Shown: positions 15,426-24,762, numbered from the stretch's first letter. The stretch is DNA of 64,000 bases from a bacterium (GCA_028719205.1 JAQUKH010000002.1:1-64000), one strand, 5' to 3'. Made by a program: numbers and translations. The notes: a model not told the origin generated them from the letters alone.

Positions 15426-15621
15426 TCAGCAGTTTTAATGTTTCTAAAGCATCATCTTTATCTATTTTACTTATTGCAAACCCGGCATGCACCAGAACAT
15501 AGTCGCCGATCTTTGCGTCAGATAAAAGATCTAATGCAGACTCTTTTTTTATTCCGCCAAAATCAACTACGGCTGTATTTTTATCGATTTTTATAATTTT
15601 TCCGGGTATTGCTAAACACAT
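15364..15621 (-). CDS. hypC: Hydrogenase assembly chaperone HypC
   Basis: 85 residues starting MCLAIPGKI; Cys2 is the residue that binds HypD and the hydrogenase large-subunit precursor. The beta-barrel core (AVVDFGGIKKES, IGDYVLVHAGFAISKID) is standard HypC/HupF. The last 18 residues lie in the overlap with hypD and are less conserved. It is the first intact hyp gene after the R-M island. Any former coupling to hypF upstream has been broken. Confidence 0.96.
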   Translation of the reverse strand: MCLAIPGKIIKIDKNTAVVDFGGIKKESALDLLSDAKIGDYVLVHAGFAISKIDKDDALETLKLLNEIDEFKKLPESGTNKKNRK

Positions 15622-15677
15622 AATGTTATTTTTCTTAAATTTTTCTACTTTATTTTATTATTATTTGAACCTTTTTC

Positions 15678-16586
15678 CTAAATATCCTTACTTCTCTCCC
15701 ACCATTCATCAAATGGCGGAAAATTTACAGTTCTTTTTACCTCACTATATTGCCCTCTTGCAACAGTATCAGTTGATGGCATGTTATAACATATATTTTC
15801 TGAAATAATCCATCTGTCGTGAATATCAGCATTCAATTTATTATCGATTATAATCCTTAATTCGCATTTTATACCATCATTTTTGAGTTCTTTCTTTAAA
15901 TCTTTATACAAAGATATGAATTTCTCATCCACTCTTTCTGACGACATTAAAATTTTAATACTTTTTACTTTGCTGGTATTAAGTGACTCCAATAACCAAT
16001 CTAACCCCGCCCTTGAAAAATATTTGTCTATCCAATAAATGTGTTTTTTGCAAGAACTAATAATATCCCTGATTGTTTTTTTGTTTGAAAATGGTTTTCC
16101 GGGTAACAGCAATTTGGCATCTAATGGCCTATGTATAACTTCAAAAATCGTCCTTATTTTCTTATCGTGTGATTGAACCTCATCTTCCAATTGATTCAAT
16201 CTGTTGAGTATTCCTTTATTTGTAGAAACTAATTTTCTTATATTAACAAATACCCGCATTATACCAATGTTTACCTGAATAGCCCTTTTACTGTTAAGAA
16301 CACTGGAAAGCATAGCAACACCCTGTTCAGTAAAAACATAAGGCAAATATCTAATACCGCCCCATCTTGAGGTTTCAAATTGAAACCTCAAGTCAACAAA
16401 CTCTTCTTTTGTTAATTGAAACATAAAATCATATGGAAATCTGTCTAGATTTCTTTTTACGGCAAGATTAAGTGCTTTTGTTTTCACTCCATAAAGTTCA
16501 GCAAGGTCTCTATCTAACATTACATTTAGTCCCCTAATTAAAAATATTTTTCTCTCCACGATTTCTTGTTTAATAATTTCTGTCAT
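15678..16586 (-). CDS. ORF6N-domain protein with C-terminal phospholipase-D-like domain
   Basis: 302 residues. Residues 5-95 match the ORF6N DNA-binding domain (IRGLNVMLDRDLAELYGVKTKALNLAVKRNLDRFP, then RYLPYVFTEQGVAMLSSVL) common in phages and defence islands. A coiled segment follows (LNQLEDEVQSHDKKI). The C-terminal 130 residues (IDKYFSRAGLDWLLESL, IKILMSSE, DIHDRWIISENICYNMPS) resemble a phospholipase-D-like fold with a degenerate HKD site (HDR instead of HxK). It is the last gene of the R-M operon. It may be a regulator or an effector. Confidence 0.75.
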   Translation of the reverse strand: MTEIIKQEIVERKIFLIRGLNVMLDRDLAELYGVKTKALNLAVKRNLDRFPYDFMFQLTKEEFVDLRFQFETSRWGGIRYLPYVFTEQGVAMLSSVLNSKRAIQVNIGIMRVFVNIRKLVSTNKGILNRLNQLEDEVQSHDKKIRTIFEVIHRPLDAKLLLPGKPFSNKKTIRDIISSCKKHIYWIDKYFSRAGLDWLLESLNTSKVKSIKILMSSERVDEKFISLYKDLKKELKNDGIKCELRIIIDNKLNADIHDRWIISENICYNMPSTDTVARGQYSEVKRTVNFPPFDEWWERSKDI

Positions 16587-16610
16587 AATTTCTTTTTATT
16601 TTAAAACTAT

Positions 16611-17999
16611 TTATTTTGTAAGCATCTTCTCAATTTCTTTTTCAACAAGCTCCTTTGCTCCTTGTAGTTTTTGCTTTGCTTCTTTTTTGGCTTGATTTGC
16701 TTGTACAACTTTATCTGCTAACTTATTTTGCCATTCTAAATCTGGCTTTCCATTTTTGTTTTGCGGGATAAAAACCTTATATTTTACAATATCCTGAGGA
16801 TATATTTCTCTTTGCGCTGAACCGGAAGCCCGTTGATCGGTTTGCATTAAACCTGCGGGTGAGTTTAAGAATAAAGCCAGATAAACAGGATTACAAATTT
16901 TATTATCAGGCCTAATAATAGCTACATGATTACTCGCAATACCTTTTATATTCTCTAAATACACATTTGTTCTGCCTACATAAGCACCAGTCGAATACAT
17001 TAAAACGTCATATTGCTGCAATTTTGCTTTTGTTGTATTCGCTTCTTCGTAGAACAATTTGGAAGTTCTTTCACTGTTTTCAATATCAATCTCAGTTGGC
17101 CCGAGGTGCTTGCTATTAATTACGAGTATCTCTCCTTTATCAACATATAGCGGCTGTACACCGCGATTAGGCAAAGGGCAAAACTCGCCAAGTTTTTTTG
17201 CCCCAGCCTTATTTAATTGCTTAATCAGATACTCAAATTTTGGCTGATAAAACTCCGGATCAAGACGTTCGTTTTCAGAAATAATTTTGCTTGAGGCTGA
17301 ATAATTTAAAATATGCTGTGTATCGACTTTATTCCATTCCAACCTTTCAAGAAGTTCCTGTTCTGCATTGCTGTAATAATTTTTAGTTTTTTCAATATTT
17401 TCATATAAACATCTGCATGATTTATCAATCTCTTTTTGGAAAACGGTTGGCAAGATTGGGATTAAGACTGCATTTATATCCTCAGTATAAATCTCTGTTT
17501 GTCCCGAAGAACCTCTTGCCATTGTATCAAGCTGGACATATCCATACTTGGAAAGTAAATATACTGCTAAATAATATTTTGAAATATTTTTTAATTCTGT
17601 AATTTTTGTAATATGTCCATCTATTATATATTTATTATTATTTTTCATCAAAATTGCTGAACGTCCCAAAGTGCCTCTGCCAGTTGAATTAATTAAAATG
17701 TCGCCATATCTTGCTTCTGATTCGGGATTTTTTATCATAAAACTACTTTCTGTATATTCACAAGATTCATCTACAAAACCATTTTTTATTTTTGCCGATT
17801 TTATTACATGCACATCTCCTTGCTCAGTGTAAACCGGTAACTTACCTCTATTAATTTTAGGATTAAAATAGCTAATATTTTTACTATCGATATCCTTCAA
17901 ATTTTTTAATAGATTAGTATATGTAGGTTTATATATTTCAGGATCAAGTCTTAATCCTAAAACTAATTTTTTTGAACTAATTGCTTGCCAAACTGCCAT
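16611..17999 (-). CDS. Specificity (S) subunit of the R-M system
   Basis: 462 residues with two target-recognition half-domains. Each begins with a similar LDPE.Y.P block (LRLDPEIYKPTYTNLL near residue 17 and ERLDPEFYQPKFEYLI near 240) and ends with a helical coil (ENIEKTKNYYSNAEQELLERL; QNKLADKVVQANQAKKEAKQKLQ). Each half reads one part of a bipartite DNA target, as in HsdS or BcgIB. The gene follows the nuclease-methylase gene by 11 bases on the same strand. The first half contains SSGQTEIYTEDI and the second SAQREIYPQDI, matching conserved regions. Confidence 0.9.
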   Translation of the reverse strand: MAVWQAISSKKLVLGLRLDPEIYKPTYTNLLKNLKDIDSKNISYFNPKINRGKLPVYTEQGDVHVIKSAKIKNGFVDESCEYTESSFMIKNPESEARYGDILINSTGRGTLGRSAILMKNNNKYIIDGHITKITELKNISKYYLAVYLLSKYGYVQLDTMARGSSGQTEIYTEDINAVLIPILPTVFQKEIDKSCRCLYENIEKTKNYYSNAEQELLERLEWNKVDTQHILNYSASSKIISENERLDPEFYQPKFEYLIKQLNKAGAKKLGEFCPLPNRGVQPLYVDKGEILVINSKHLGPTEIDIENSERTSKLFYEEANTTKAKLQQYDVLMYSTGAYVGRTNVYLENIKGIASNHVAIIRPDNKICNPVYLALFLNSPAGLMQTDQRASGSAQREIYPQDIVKYKVFIPQNKNGKPDLEWQNKLADKVVQANQAKKEAKQKLQGAKELVEKEIEKMLTK

Positions 18000-18010
18000 A
18001 ATTCCTCTGT

Positions 18011-20041
18011 TTAATTAAATTTTATTCCTTCTTTTTTACAGAAATCTGTAAATGCTTCTACGATATCGTTTAAGTCGTTATCAACTATTGGTTTTTCTTT
18101 TGTTGGTTCAATTATTTTTCCTTCATTGTTTATAAATTTTCCTTCTCTATTGTTTAACAAGATATAGTTTCCGGAACTATCCTTGCCTGAACGTTCGCTT
18201 GTTGCCATAAATATCGGGTAATCTTCAATCGGTTTACCAGTTATTCCGCCCCATTTTTGCAAAAACAAAACACTCGTCTTTGTTCCCGTAAATGGCTTGA
18301 ATGTATTCACTCCCAAACCTACCACAGCAAGTATTTTTGCTTTTGACATTATCCATTCACGCAATGCTTTTGTTCCAATGTTATTTAAATTACCTTGTGG
18401 TAAAACAATTGCCATTCTCCCGCCGGGTTTTAAAAATCTTAAACATCTCTCAATAAATAAAATATCCCGCTTCATTGAATTTACTTTTTTCTTTTTGTTT
18501 TTACGTTGTTGTTCTTCATCTTCGGTTTCTTCTTCATCGTCAGAAAGTTTTCCTGATTGTCGCAAATCGTATAATTCATAAATTGAGAGTTGTTCTTTTC
18601 CTGTAATTTTTCCGGAGAATGGCGGATTTGTTAATACTATATCAAAATCACCGTCTTTTGTGTCTTTTTTGAATTCACCTATTCTGCCAGATGCTTCTGA
18701 TTTTGCCCACTTTCTAAAATCTAGTGAATCTACGCCAAACACATTTGATTTACCGTCACCGGCAATCAACATCATTACCTTTGCCACTTTTTTTAATTTA
18801 TCATCAAAATCTACAGCAAAAATATAGTTACTGGCATATCTATAAATTTTATCTATATCATTACCCCATTTTTGCTGTTCTCTGATATGTTTTATTGTAT
18901 GGATAAGAAAACCTGCAGAACCGCAGGCTGGGTCAATAACTTTTTCATCTACTTGAGGGTCCATCATTTTAACACACATATCAACTACCATTCTGGGAGT
19001 AAAATACTGGCCTTTTTGCCCTTTTTGTTCCGGATTTATTAAATATTCAAATGCAGCATCTATAACGTCAAGGTCTGCATCGTGAAATCTTAAAGGTTCG
19101 AGAGTGGATGCACATTTTATTAAAGCATCATCTTTAAGTTTCAACACCTCTTCTTTATCAAATATTCCACCCCACCCTGGTCGCTTTTTTGCATCCTGGA
19201 ATAAACCGTTAATAATTTCATAAATTGTATCTGGGTCAGCTTCCGGAACTCTAAATTGCATTGGTGAATCATCTTTTTTCTTTGGATCAAATTCATCGTG
19301 TAATTTTGCAAAAAATAGTTTAAATAATTCATCGAAAACACTACTAACTCCGGCATTTGCTAATGCATCTTCTTCGAGACGCTGGATAGTTTCTTTTAGA
19401 TTTGTAATAACCTTTAAGTCTTTTCTTGTAAGTGGTTTTAAAATATCTTTTAGATATTCACCTTTTTTGGGCAGGCGTGGAATATCACGGTATTTAAAAG
19501 GTTCTCCTTTTGTTTTAGTATCCTCTTCCCGCAACTGCACAATAGTTTTTGAACCATTAGACCAAGCCCCAAATTTTACTCCAGTAGCATTCATGTATGA
19601 TTCTAATTCTTCTATGCCCTCTTTTTCATCAGGCTTTTTAAGTTCAATGATAATATATTTACTTGTGCAAGTATCATTTGTAAAAATTACTATATCTGCC
19701 CTTTTAGTATCATCCGACCCCATCTGTATGGGTTCTTCAACGTTTAGTTGGTTTAATGGATATTTAAGATAATCCCTTATATAAATCAAAAACAACTGTC
19801 GTATAATTTCTTCTGGCCTAGCGGTTTTTTTATTTTTATCATAAACAAAAATATCCTTATTTCTTTTTAAACATTTTACATAAACTTTTCCATCTTCCTT
19901 TTCAAAGAAACTTATTCCCTTAAAAACATCTCGAGGAAATTCTTGTAGGCCATACTTAATTGAAGAATCTTTAAAAACTAAATCAAATATTCCTTCTGTG
20001 CCGATTTTTTCTTTTTGAGGCTTATAAAAAACATTACTCAT
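18011..20041 (-). CDS. Fused restriction nuclease / adenine-N6 DNA methylase (BcgI-like RM subunit)
   Basis: 676 residues. The N-terminal 200 hold an HsdR-N-type PD-(D/E)xK nuclease domain (KRADIVIF, then YIIIELKKPDEKEG giving the Asp...Glu-x-Lys site). Residues 330-620 are an N6-adenine methylase: motif I DPACGSAGFLIHTI and catalytic LTNPPFSG. There is a charged insertion at about 505-530. No helicase motor gene is present, so this is not a complete type I system. The R-M fusion plus separate S subunit is the BcgI (type IIB) arrangement, with a similar size. ATGA overlap couples it to the upstream radC-like gene. Confidence 0.85.
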   Translation of the reverse strand: MSNVFYKPQKEKIGTEGIFDLVFKDSSIKYGLQEFPRDVFKGISFFEKEDGKVYVKCLKRNKDIFVYDKNKKTARPEEIIRQLFLIYIRDYLKYPLNQLNVEEPIQMGSDDTKRADIVIFTNDTCTSKYIIIELKKPDEKEGIEELESYMNATGVKFGAWSNGSKTIVQLREEDTKTKGEPFKYRDIPRLPKKGEYLKDILKPLTRKDLKVITNLKETIQRLEEDALANAGVSSVFDELFKLFFAKLHDEFDPKKKDDSPMQFRVPEADPDTIYEIINGLFQDAKKRPGWGGIFDKEEVLKLKDDALIKCASTLEPLRFHDADLDVIDAAFEYLINPEQKGQKGQYFTPRMVVDMCVKMMDPQVDEKVIDPACGSAGFLIHTIKHIREQQKWGNDIDKIYRYASNYIFAVDFDDKLKKVAKVMMLIAGDGKSNVFGVDSLDFRKWAKSEASGRIGEFKKDTKDGDFDIVLTNPPFSGKITGKEQLSIYELYDLRQSGKLSDDEEETEDEEQQRKNKKKKVNSMKRDILFIERCLRFLKPGGRMAIVLPQGNLNNIGTKALREWIMSKAKILAVVGLGVNTFKPFTGTKTSVLFLQKWGGITGKPIEDYPIFMATSERSGKDSSGNYILLNNREGKFINNEGKIIEPTKEKPIVDNDLNDIVEAFTDFCKKEGIKFN

Positions 20042-20712
20042 ATTATCCCCTTATCTTTAAAACTAAAAAATCCACTCTTTACAACAACAATATGGTCTAT
20101 CACTTCTATCCCCAAGATCCTGCCTGCCTCGACTAATCTCTTATTAATTTCTAAATCGTCTTCAGATGGTTCTGGGTCTCCAGAGGGATGATTATGTGCC
20201 AAAATAATTTGTGCGGCAAGATTCTTGACGGCTGGCTCAAAAACTTCTCGCGGATGGACAAGATTTGCATTAAGGGAACCCACGGAAATAATCTCTCTTT
20301 TTATTTCCTGATTGCGGCTATCAAGATAAAAAATTACAAAATGCTCCTTTTTATGGTCTCTTATATCTTTTAATTCTTTCCAAACATCCTCTGGTTTTAA
20401 ATATAATCCAGCAATTTTATCTTTTAATAATCTTTTCCCTAATTCAAAACAAGCTATAATTTCGCAAGCTTTTGCCGGACCAAGACCAGAGAAATCTTTA
20501 AGTTCTTGATAAGTTAAATTTGGCAGGTTTTCCGCTTTATACTTTTTAAGTATTTTATTTGCTAAATCAACTACATTTTCACCTTTTTTACCAGACCTTA
20601 AAAGAATAGCTAAAAGTTCTGTATTAGAAAGCCGTGTGGGACCATATTGGATTAACTTTTCTCTTGGCCTTTCAATTTTTGGTAAATCTTTTATCTTTTG
20701 ATTATGCAACAT
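20038..20712 (-). CDS. radC: RadC-like JAMM-domain protein
   Basis: 224 residues. A helix-hairpin-helix region is at 40-90 (LPNLTYQELKDFSGLGPAKACEII), followed by the JAMM metal site HNHPSGDPEPSEDD and its upstream Glu. The family was once linked to DNA repair but is most often seen in mobile and defence regions. Its activity is unclear. It is the first gene of the R-M operon, 80 bases after hypF, with its own promoter. The stop overlaps the start of the nuclease-methylase gene by 4 bases, which ties it to that system. Confidence 0.9.
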   Translation of the reverse strand: MLHNQKIKDLPKIERPREKLIQYGPTRLSNTELLAILLRSGKKGENVVDLANKILKKYKAENLPNLTYQELKDFSGLGPAKACEIIACFELGKRLLKDKIAGLYLKPEDVWKELKDIRDHKKEHFVIFYLDSRNQEIKREIISVGSLNANLVHPREVFEPAVKNLAAQIILAHNHPSGDPEPSEDDLEINKRLVEAGRILGIEVIDHIVVVKSGFFSFKDKGII

Positions 20713-20749
20713 TTTAAATATAGTTATTTTTTTAGTTTATTATTTGCTG

Positions 20750-20777
20750 ATTATATAACGAAAATTCTAAAATTCAA
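20750..20777 (-). promoter_or_regulatory. Promoter of the radC/R-M operon
   Basis: On the minus strand TTGAAT (20777-20772) and TATAAT (20755-20750) have a 16-base spacer. It lies 37 bases before the radC start, in the short AT-rich gap after hypF, giving the island its own transcription start. Confidence 0.6.
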
Positions 20778-20791
20778 AGTTAATGTACAAA

Positions 20792-23095
20792 TTAATAACC
20801 TTTTGCAATATAATTAAGATAAATCCAAATTTGGCCGAGGCTGATCCCGCCGTCATTTGACGGGACAAGTGTATTAAAATAAATATTCAAATGTTTCTTT
20901 TTAAATTCTTCCGTTAACCAATCGGTCAAAACCTTGTTTTGGAACACGCCGCCGCTTAAAAGAATTTTATCCGTTCCGTAAGTTTGAGCCAGAATTTCAC
21001 CAATTTCAGATATAAGTTTTACTATCGTTAAATGAAACTTTTCAGCTATTTTTTCAATAACGGTACCTTTTTTTTTATCATCTAAAATACATGATAATAT
21101 TTGTTTTTGACCTATGATGATCTTTTCTGTTGAATCAAACAGGTGGGCTGAATTTATTTTTTTTAGATCAACAGGATAATATTCTTTTGGTTTATTTCTA
21201 CACAACGATTCTAATTCAATCGCCGCTTGAGCCTCATAGGTTGTTTCATTCCTTAATCCCAGCAAGCAGGCCGCCGCGTCAAAAAATCTTCCCATACTTG
21301 AGGTTAACGGGGAGTTAATATTTGTTTCCGCCATTTTTTTTACGATTTTCAATTTGGAGATATTGTTCTTATCAATAAAATCTATATTACGGTAATCCGT
21401 TAACGCGTACGCGGTCCGCCAAATTTCTTTTACAGTTGTATCTCCGCCGGGCAGCGGGAAATAATCCAAATGAGCTGACCTTAATATTTTATCTTTTGTA
21501 AACGCGAAAAATTCTCCGCCCCAGATATTTCCGTCAAGGCCATAACCGGTACCGTCAAAGGCTACTCCAATAAAGGGAAGTTTTAAATTTTTTTCCGCGG
21601 CAACGCTCGCAACATGAGCTTGATGGTGCTGAATGCCGGAAGGCTCCAATAAATTTTTTAAAGCAAATTGTTTGGCGAAAATAGTGCTAAGATAATTTGG
21701 ATGCAAGTCATGTAAAACGGTTTTAGGTTTAGCGCCTGTTAAGTCAGCCATGCGGGAAAAAGCTTCTTCAAAAAATTCAAGAGTGCTTTTATCATTCAAT
21801 TCTCCGATATATTGGGATAAGAATGCCCTTCCTTTTGTAAAAAGCGCGAAACTGCTTTTCATATCAGCTCCGGCGGCAAATATTTCTTTGTTTTTTAGAG
21901 TGGGATAGATATCAAAGGCATTTGGAACATAGCCTCTGGCGCGCCGGAGGACGCGGATGGATTTTCCCGCGTAGTGAGCTATAGAATCATCGCACCGGTT
22001 AAATATTTCACGGTTATGAATGAGAAAATAGTCAGCGATTTCTCCCAGGTTTTGATAAGCATCATCATTATTACGGCTGATGGGCTCGTTACTTATGTTC
22101 CCGCTGGTCATTATTAACGCGTGAAAATTATTTGCCTTTGAAGGGTAAAAAAGCAAATGATGCAAAGGAGAATAAGGAAGCATTACCCCCAGATATTTAT
22201 TAGCGGGGGCAACATCTTTATATATTTCTGTTTCTGTTTTCTTTTGTAAAAGCAAAATCGGCCGTTCAGGAGAAAGAAGGATCTTTTGTTCTTCTTTATT
22301 GATAAAACATAATTTTCGAACGGCTTTTATATCAGGAGCCATGATCGCAAAGGGTTTATCAGGCCGGTTTTTCCTTTTTCTGAGCTTTAATACCGCTTGT
22401 TTGTTCATAGCGTCACAGCATAAATGAAATCCTCCGATGCCTTTAATAGCTATTATTTTGCCTTTTTTCAGAAGGTCTATAGTTTTATTAACGGGATCGG
22501 AACAATTGATCATTTTTCCTGATTTATCGGTTAAAAGCATCTTTGGTCCGCAGGCCGCGCATGCGTTTGGCTGCGCGTGGAATCTTCTGGTTAGCGGGTC
22601 ATTAAATTCTTTTTGACATCTGGGGCACATCTTAAAGTCAGACATGGTAGTATTTACACGATCGTAAGGGATATCGTATATTATGCTGAACCTGGGCCCG
22701 CAATTGGTGCAGTTTATAAATGGATATAAAAACCGCCTGTTGGAAACCGTGAATAATTCTTTTTTGCAGGGATTGCAGATGCTTATATCCGGGGGGATAA
22801 GAGTGTAATTTTTCCCTGAAATCGTGCTCTGTAAAATTTTAAACGAAGCGAAGCCTTTCAGCGGAAGCTTTTTTATTGAAATATTTTTAATTACCGCCTG
22901 AACAGGCGCGATATTTTTTAAATTTTTAATTAAATAATTTACGGTGTTTGTTTTTCCCTCTACTTCAAGAAAAACTCCGGAAGGTGTATTTTTTATCCAC
23001 CCTCTAATGCCTGATTTTTTTGCCGCGCGGTAAATTGCGGGGCGGAACCCAACGCCCTGAACCCGTCCATGAATAATCAGGCGTAATCTTATCAT
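20792..23095 (-). CDS. hypF: Carbamoyltransferase HypF (hydrogenase maturation)
   Basis: 767 residues, the normal length. HypF turns carbamoyl phosphate and ATP into a thiocarbamate on HypE, the first step to the cyanide ligands of NiFe-hydrogenase. Domains run in order: acylphosphatase (IHGRVQGVGFRPAIYRAAKK, 5-90), two zinc fingers (CNPCKKE...CTNC and CPRCQKE...CAAC, 105-185), a YrdC-like domain (KKGKIIAIKGIGGFHLCCDA, 200-380), and the Kae1-like carbamoyltransferase (HHQAHVASVAAE, FDGTGYGLDGNIWGGEF, LSGGVFQNKVL). Its start overlaps the stop of the upstream GGDEF gene (ATGA), so the two are translated together. Confidence 0.97.
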   Translation of the reverse strand: MIRLRLIIHGRVQGVGFRPAIYRAAKKSGIRGWIKNTPSGVFLEVEGKTNTVNYLIKNLKNIAPVQAVIKNISIKKLPLKGFASFKILQSTISGKNYTLIPPDISICNPCKKELFTVSNRRFLYPFINCTNCGPRFSIIYDIPYDRVNTTMSDFKMCPRCQKEFNDPLTRRFHAQPNACAACGPKMLLTDKSGKMINCSDPVNKTIDLLKKGKIIAIKGIGGFHLCCDAMNKQAVLKLRKRKNRPDKPFAIMAPDIKAVRKLCFINKEEQKILLSPERPILLLQKKTETEIYKDVAPANKYLGVMLPYSPLHHLLFYPSKANNFHALIMTSGNISNEPISRNNDDAYQNLGEIADYFLIHNREIFNRCDDSIAHYAGKSIRVLRRARGYVPNAFDIYPTLKNKEIFAAGADMKSSFALFTKGRAFLSQYIGELNDKSTLEFFEEAFSRMADLTGAKPKTVLHDLHPNYLSTIFAKQFALKNLLEPSGIQHHQAHVASVAAEKNLKLPFIGVAFDGTGYGLDGNIWGGEFFAFTKDKILRSAHLDYFPLPGGDTTVKEIWRTAYALTDYRNIDFIDKNNISKLKIVKKMAETNINSPLTSSMGRFFDAAACLLGLRNETTYEAQAAIELESLCRNKPKEYYPVDLKKINSAHLFDSTEKIIIGQKQILSCILDDKKKGTVIEKIAEKFHLTIVKLISEIGEILAQTYGTDKILLSGGVFQNKVLTDWLTEEFKKKHLNIYFNTLVPSNDGGISLGQIWIYLNYIAKGY

Positions 23096-24033
23096 TTTTT
23101 ATTTATTAAATCCGGTATAAAAGAACAAACCCTGTTTTTTCCGAGATGTTTAGCCTGGTAAAGGGCAAGGTCAGAGCTCTTAATTAACTCGTCCTTCATT
23201 TGAGCGTCAACCGGATAACAACTTAAACCAATGCTTATAGTCGTCTCAATGTTGTTATATGAAAGATTAGATTTATTGATAGTAACAGGAACCATTAAAC
23301 GAAGCCTATGGGCAAGGATGAGTGCTCCATTTTTATCAGTTTCCGGGAGTATAATAGTAAATTCTTCTCCGCCATATCTGCATACTTGGTCTATATCGCG
23401 GACACTCTGGGAGAAAAATTTTGAGATATTCCTTAAAATACGGTCACCTTCAAAATGGCCCAATGTGTCATTAATGTTCTTGAAATTGTCAATATCGATC
23501 ATTAAAAGTGAGAACCTGTGGGCGAATCGTTTGCTTCGTTTAATTTCTTTTTCCAGCAATTCATGAAAGTGCCGATGGTTAAAAAGTTCGGTTAAACCAT
23601 CCTTATTTGACAGGTCCTTATACTTATCCCTTTCTTTAAAAAGTTTTTGCCTTTCAATAGCCTTATTCAGTATTATCTTTGTGGCTTCTTCATCAAATGG
23701 TGTTGGGATAAAGTCATATGCCCCGGCTTTGAGAGATTCTAAAGCTTCTTTAATTGTGGGAAAACTTGAAGAAACAAGGATGCAATGTTCAGAATTTGTA
23801 TCTTTTATCCGTTTTATAAGCTCGATCCCTTTTATCCCCGGGAATTCGGATTCTGTGATAATAATTCTATACTCTCCTTTAGAAAGCTTATTAACTGCCT
23901 CATTATGATCTTTAGCTTTTTCAAGATGGTAATGGCTTCCCGGCAGGATTTTTTTCAAAAACTTCAGGGTTATATCTTTATTTTCAACGACTAAGATATT
24001 GATCTGATCTGATGAATCAACTAAATTTTTCAT
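23092..24033 (-). CDS. Diguanylate cyclase with degenerate receiver domain
   Basis: 313 residues. Residues 10-130 fold as a receiver domain but the key residues are changed: the phospho-acceptor Asp is Glu (IIITESEFPG), the acidic pair is VEN and not VDD, and the conserved Lys is Thr (IPTPFD). Residues 150-310 are a GGDEF domain with GGEEF (RYGGEEFTIILPE) and an inhibitory RDID site five residues earlier, so cyclic di-GMP synthesis looks intact. A phosphorylation switch seems unlikely, and it may be constantly active or bind another signal. It is joined to hypF by a 4-base overlap. Confidence 0.9.
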   Translation of the reverse strand: MKNLVDSSDQINILVVENKDITLKFLKKILPGSHYHLEKAKDHNEAVNKLSKGEYRIIITESEFPGIKGIELIKRIKDTNSEHCILVSSSFPTIKEALESLKAGAYDFIPTPFDEEATKIILNKAIERQKLFKERDKYKDLSNKDGLTELFNHRHFHELLEKEIKRSKRFAHRFSLLMIDIDNFKNINDTLGHFEGDRILRNISKFFSQSVRDIDQVCRYGGEEFTIILPETDKNGALILAHRLRLMVPVTINKSNLSYNNIETTISIGLSCYPVDAQMKDELIKSSDLALYQAKHLGKNRVCSFIPDLINKK

Positions 24034-24046
24034 TAAGTTTTCCTTG

Positions 24047-24697
24047 TTAAAAGTTATATTTTATTCCCGCGTGAGTTCCGCTTAAAAAAAGGGTTTTAGA
24101 GCTCAGGTAACGATAACCGAGAAAAAAGTTTATTTTTTTCCAGTAAAAACCGCAGGTCCAGTCAAAGTCGTAAAACGGCCGCTCATCAAGATATACGTGC
24201 TCCATAGAAAGATTAAACGTAACAGGTTTTTTCGGCAGGAGTTCGTAATTAAATCCAAATGCATATCCGTATATTATTTCTTCCTGTTCCAGGTGTTTTA
24301 AACCTAACTTAATTTCAAAGGCGCTGTATTGGGAAGGGATAGTAATAGGTATGTAATAAAGTGAGTAGAGTTTATATTTAGTTATTAAGTTATTATCTTT
24401 CTTTTTAAGGTCAACGTAATTAAATTCCATGCCGGCAAACGCCTGGTATTTAATTTTAAGGTCGAAATTTATACCGTTTAATGAAGGTGACTGGTAGTGA
24501 AAACTTGTAAGAGCCTCAAAGTGCCAATTAAAACCATTATCTGATTCCTCCAGTAAAAACTTATTGTTTTTATATGGCACTTTTACATATTGCCATTCCG
24601 TAGGTTTTTCTAATGAAAATGTGGGAATAAAGGCATTGGATATTGTGGAAAGAAGTATAATAAAACCAAAAATAAGGGTTAAAATATTTTTAAGCAT
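24047..24697 (-). CDS. Predicted outer-membrane beta-barrel protein
   Basis: 216 residues with a signal peptide (1-22, ending SNAF). The mature part is a series of alternating strands (FDLKIKYQAFAGMEFNYVDL, SAFEIKLGLKHLEQEEIIYGYAFGFNYELL, KINFFLGYRYLSSKTLFLSGTHAGIKYNF) and ends in Phe, as outer-membrane barrels often do. No family was recognised. It is downstream of the DUF3108 gene and upstream of the GGDEF gene on the same strand, probably one transcript. Confidence 0.6.
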   Translation of the reverse strand: MLKNILTLIFGFIILLSTISNAFIPTFSLEKPTEWQYVKVPYKNNKFLLEESDNGFNWHFEALTSFHYQSPSLNGINFDLKIKYQAFAGMEFNYVDLKKKDNNLITKYKLYSLYYIPITIPSQYSAFEIKLGLKHLEQEEIIYGYAFGFNYELLPKKPVTFNLSMEHVYLDERPFYDFDWTCGFYWKKINFFLGYRYLSSKTLFLSGTHAGIKYNF

Positions 24698-24762
24698 AAA
24701 TTTTAAAAAGGTTAAAATACTGCTGATTTATTCTACTCTTATAAATTTAAAAAGTCCATATT

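Noticed and set aside
15622-15677. Direct repeats marking the ends of the R-M island
   Set aside because: AT-rich stretches on both sides share short words such as ATTATTTG, but these are too weak to call in DNA of this composition.
15678-20712. Complete type I restriction system
   Set aside because: No HsdR motor or helicase motifs are present in the operon. The nuclease domain is fused to the methylase, so a BcgI-like system fits better.
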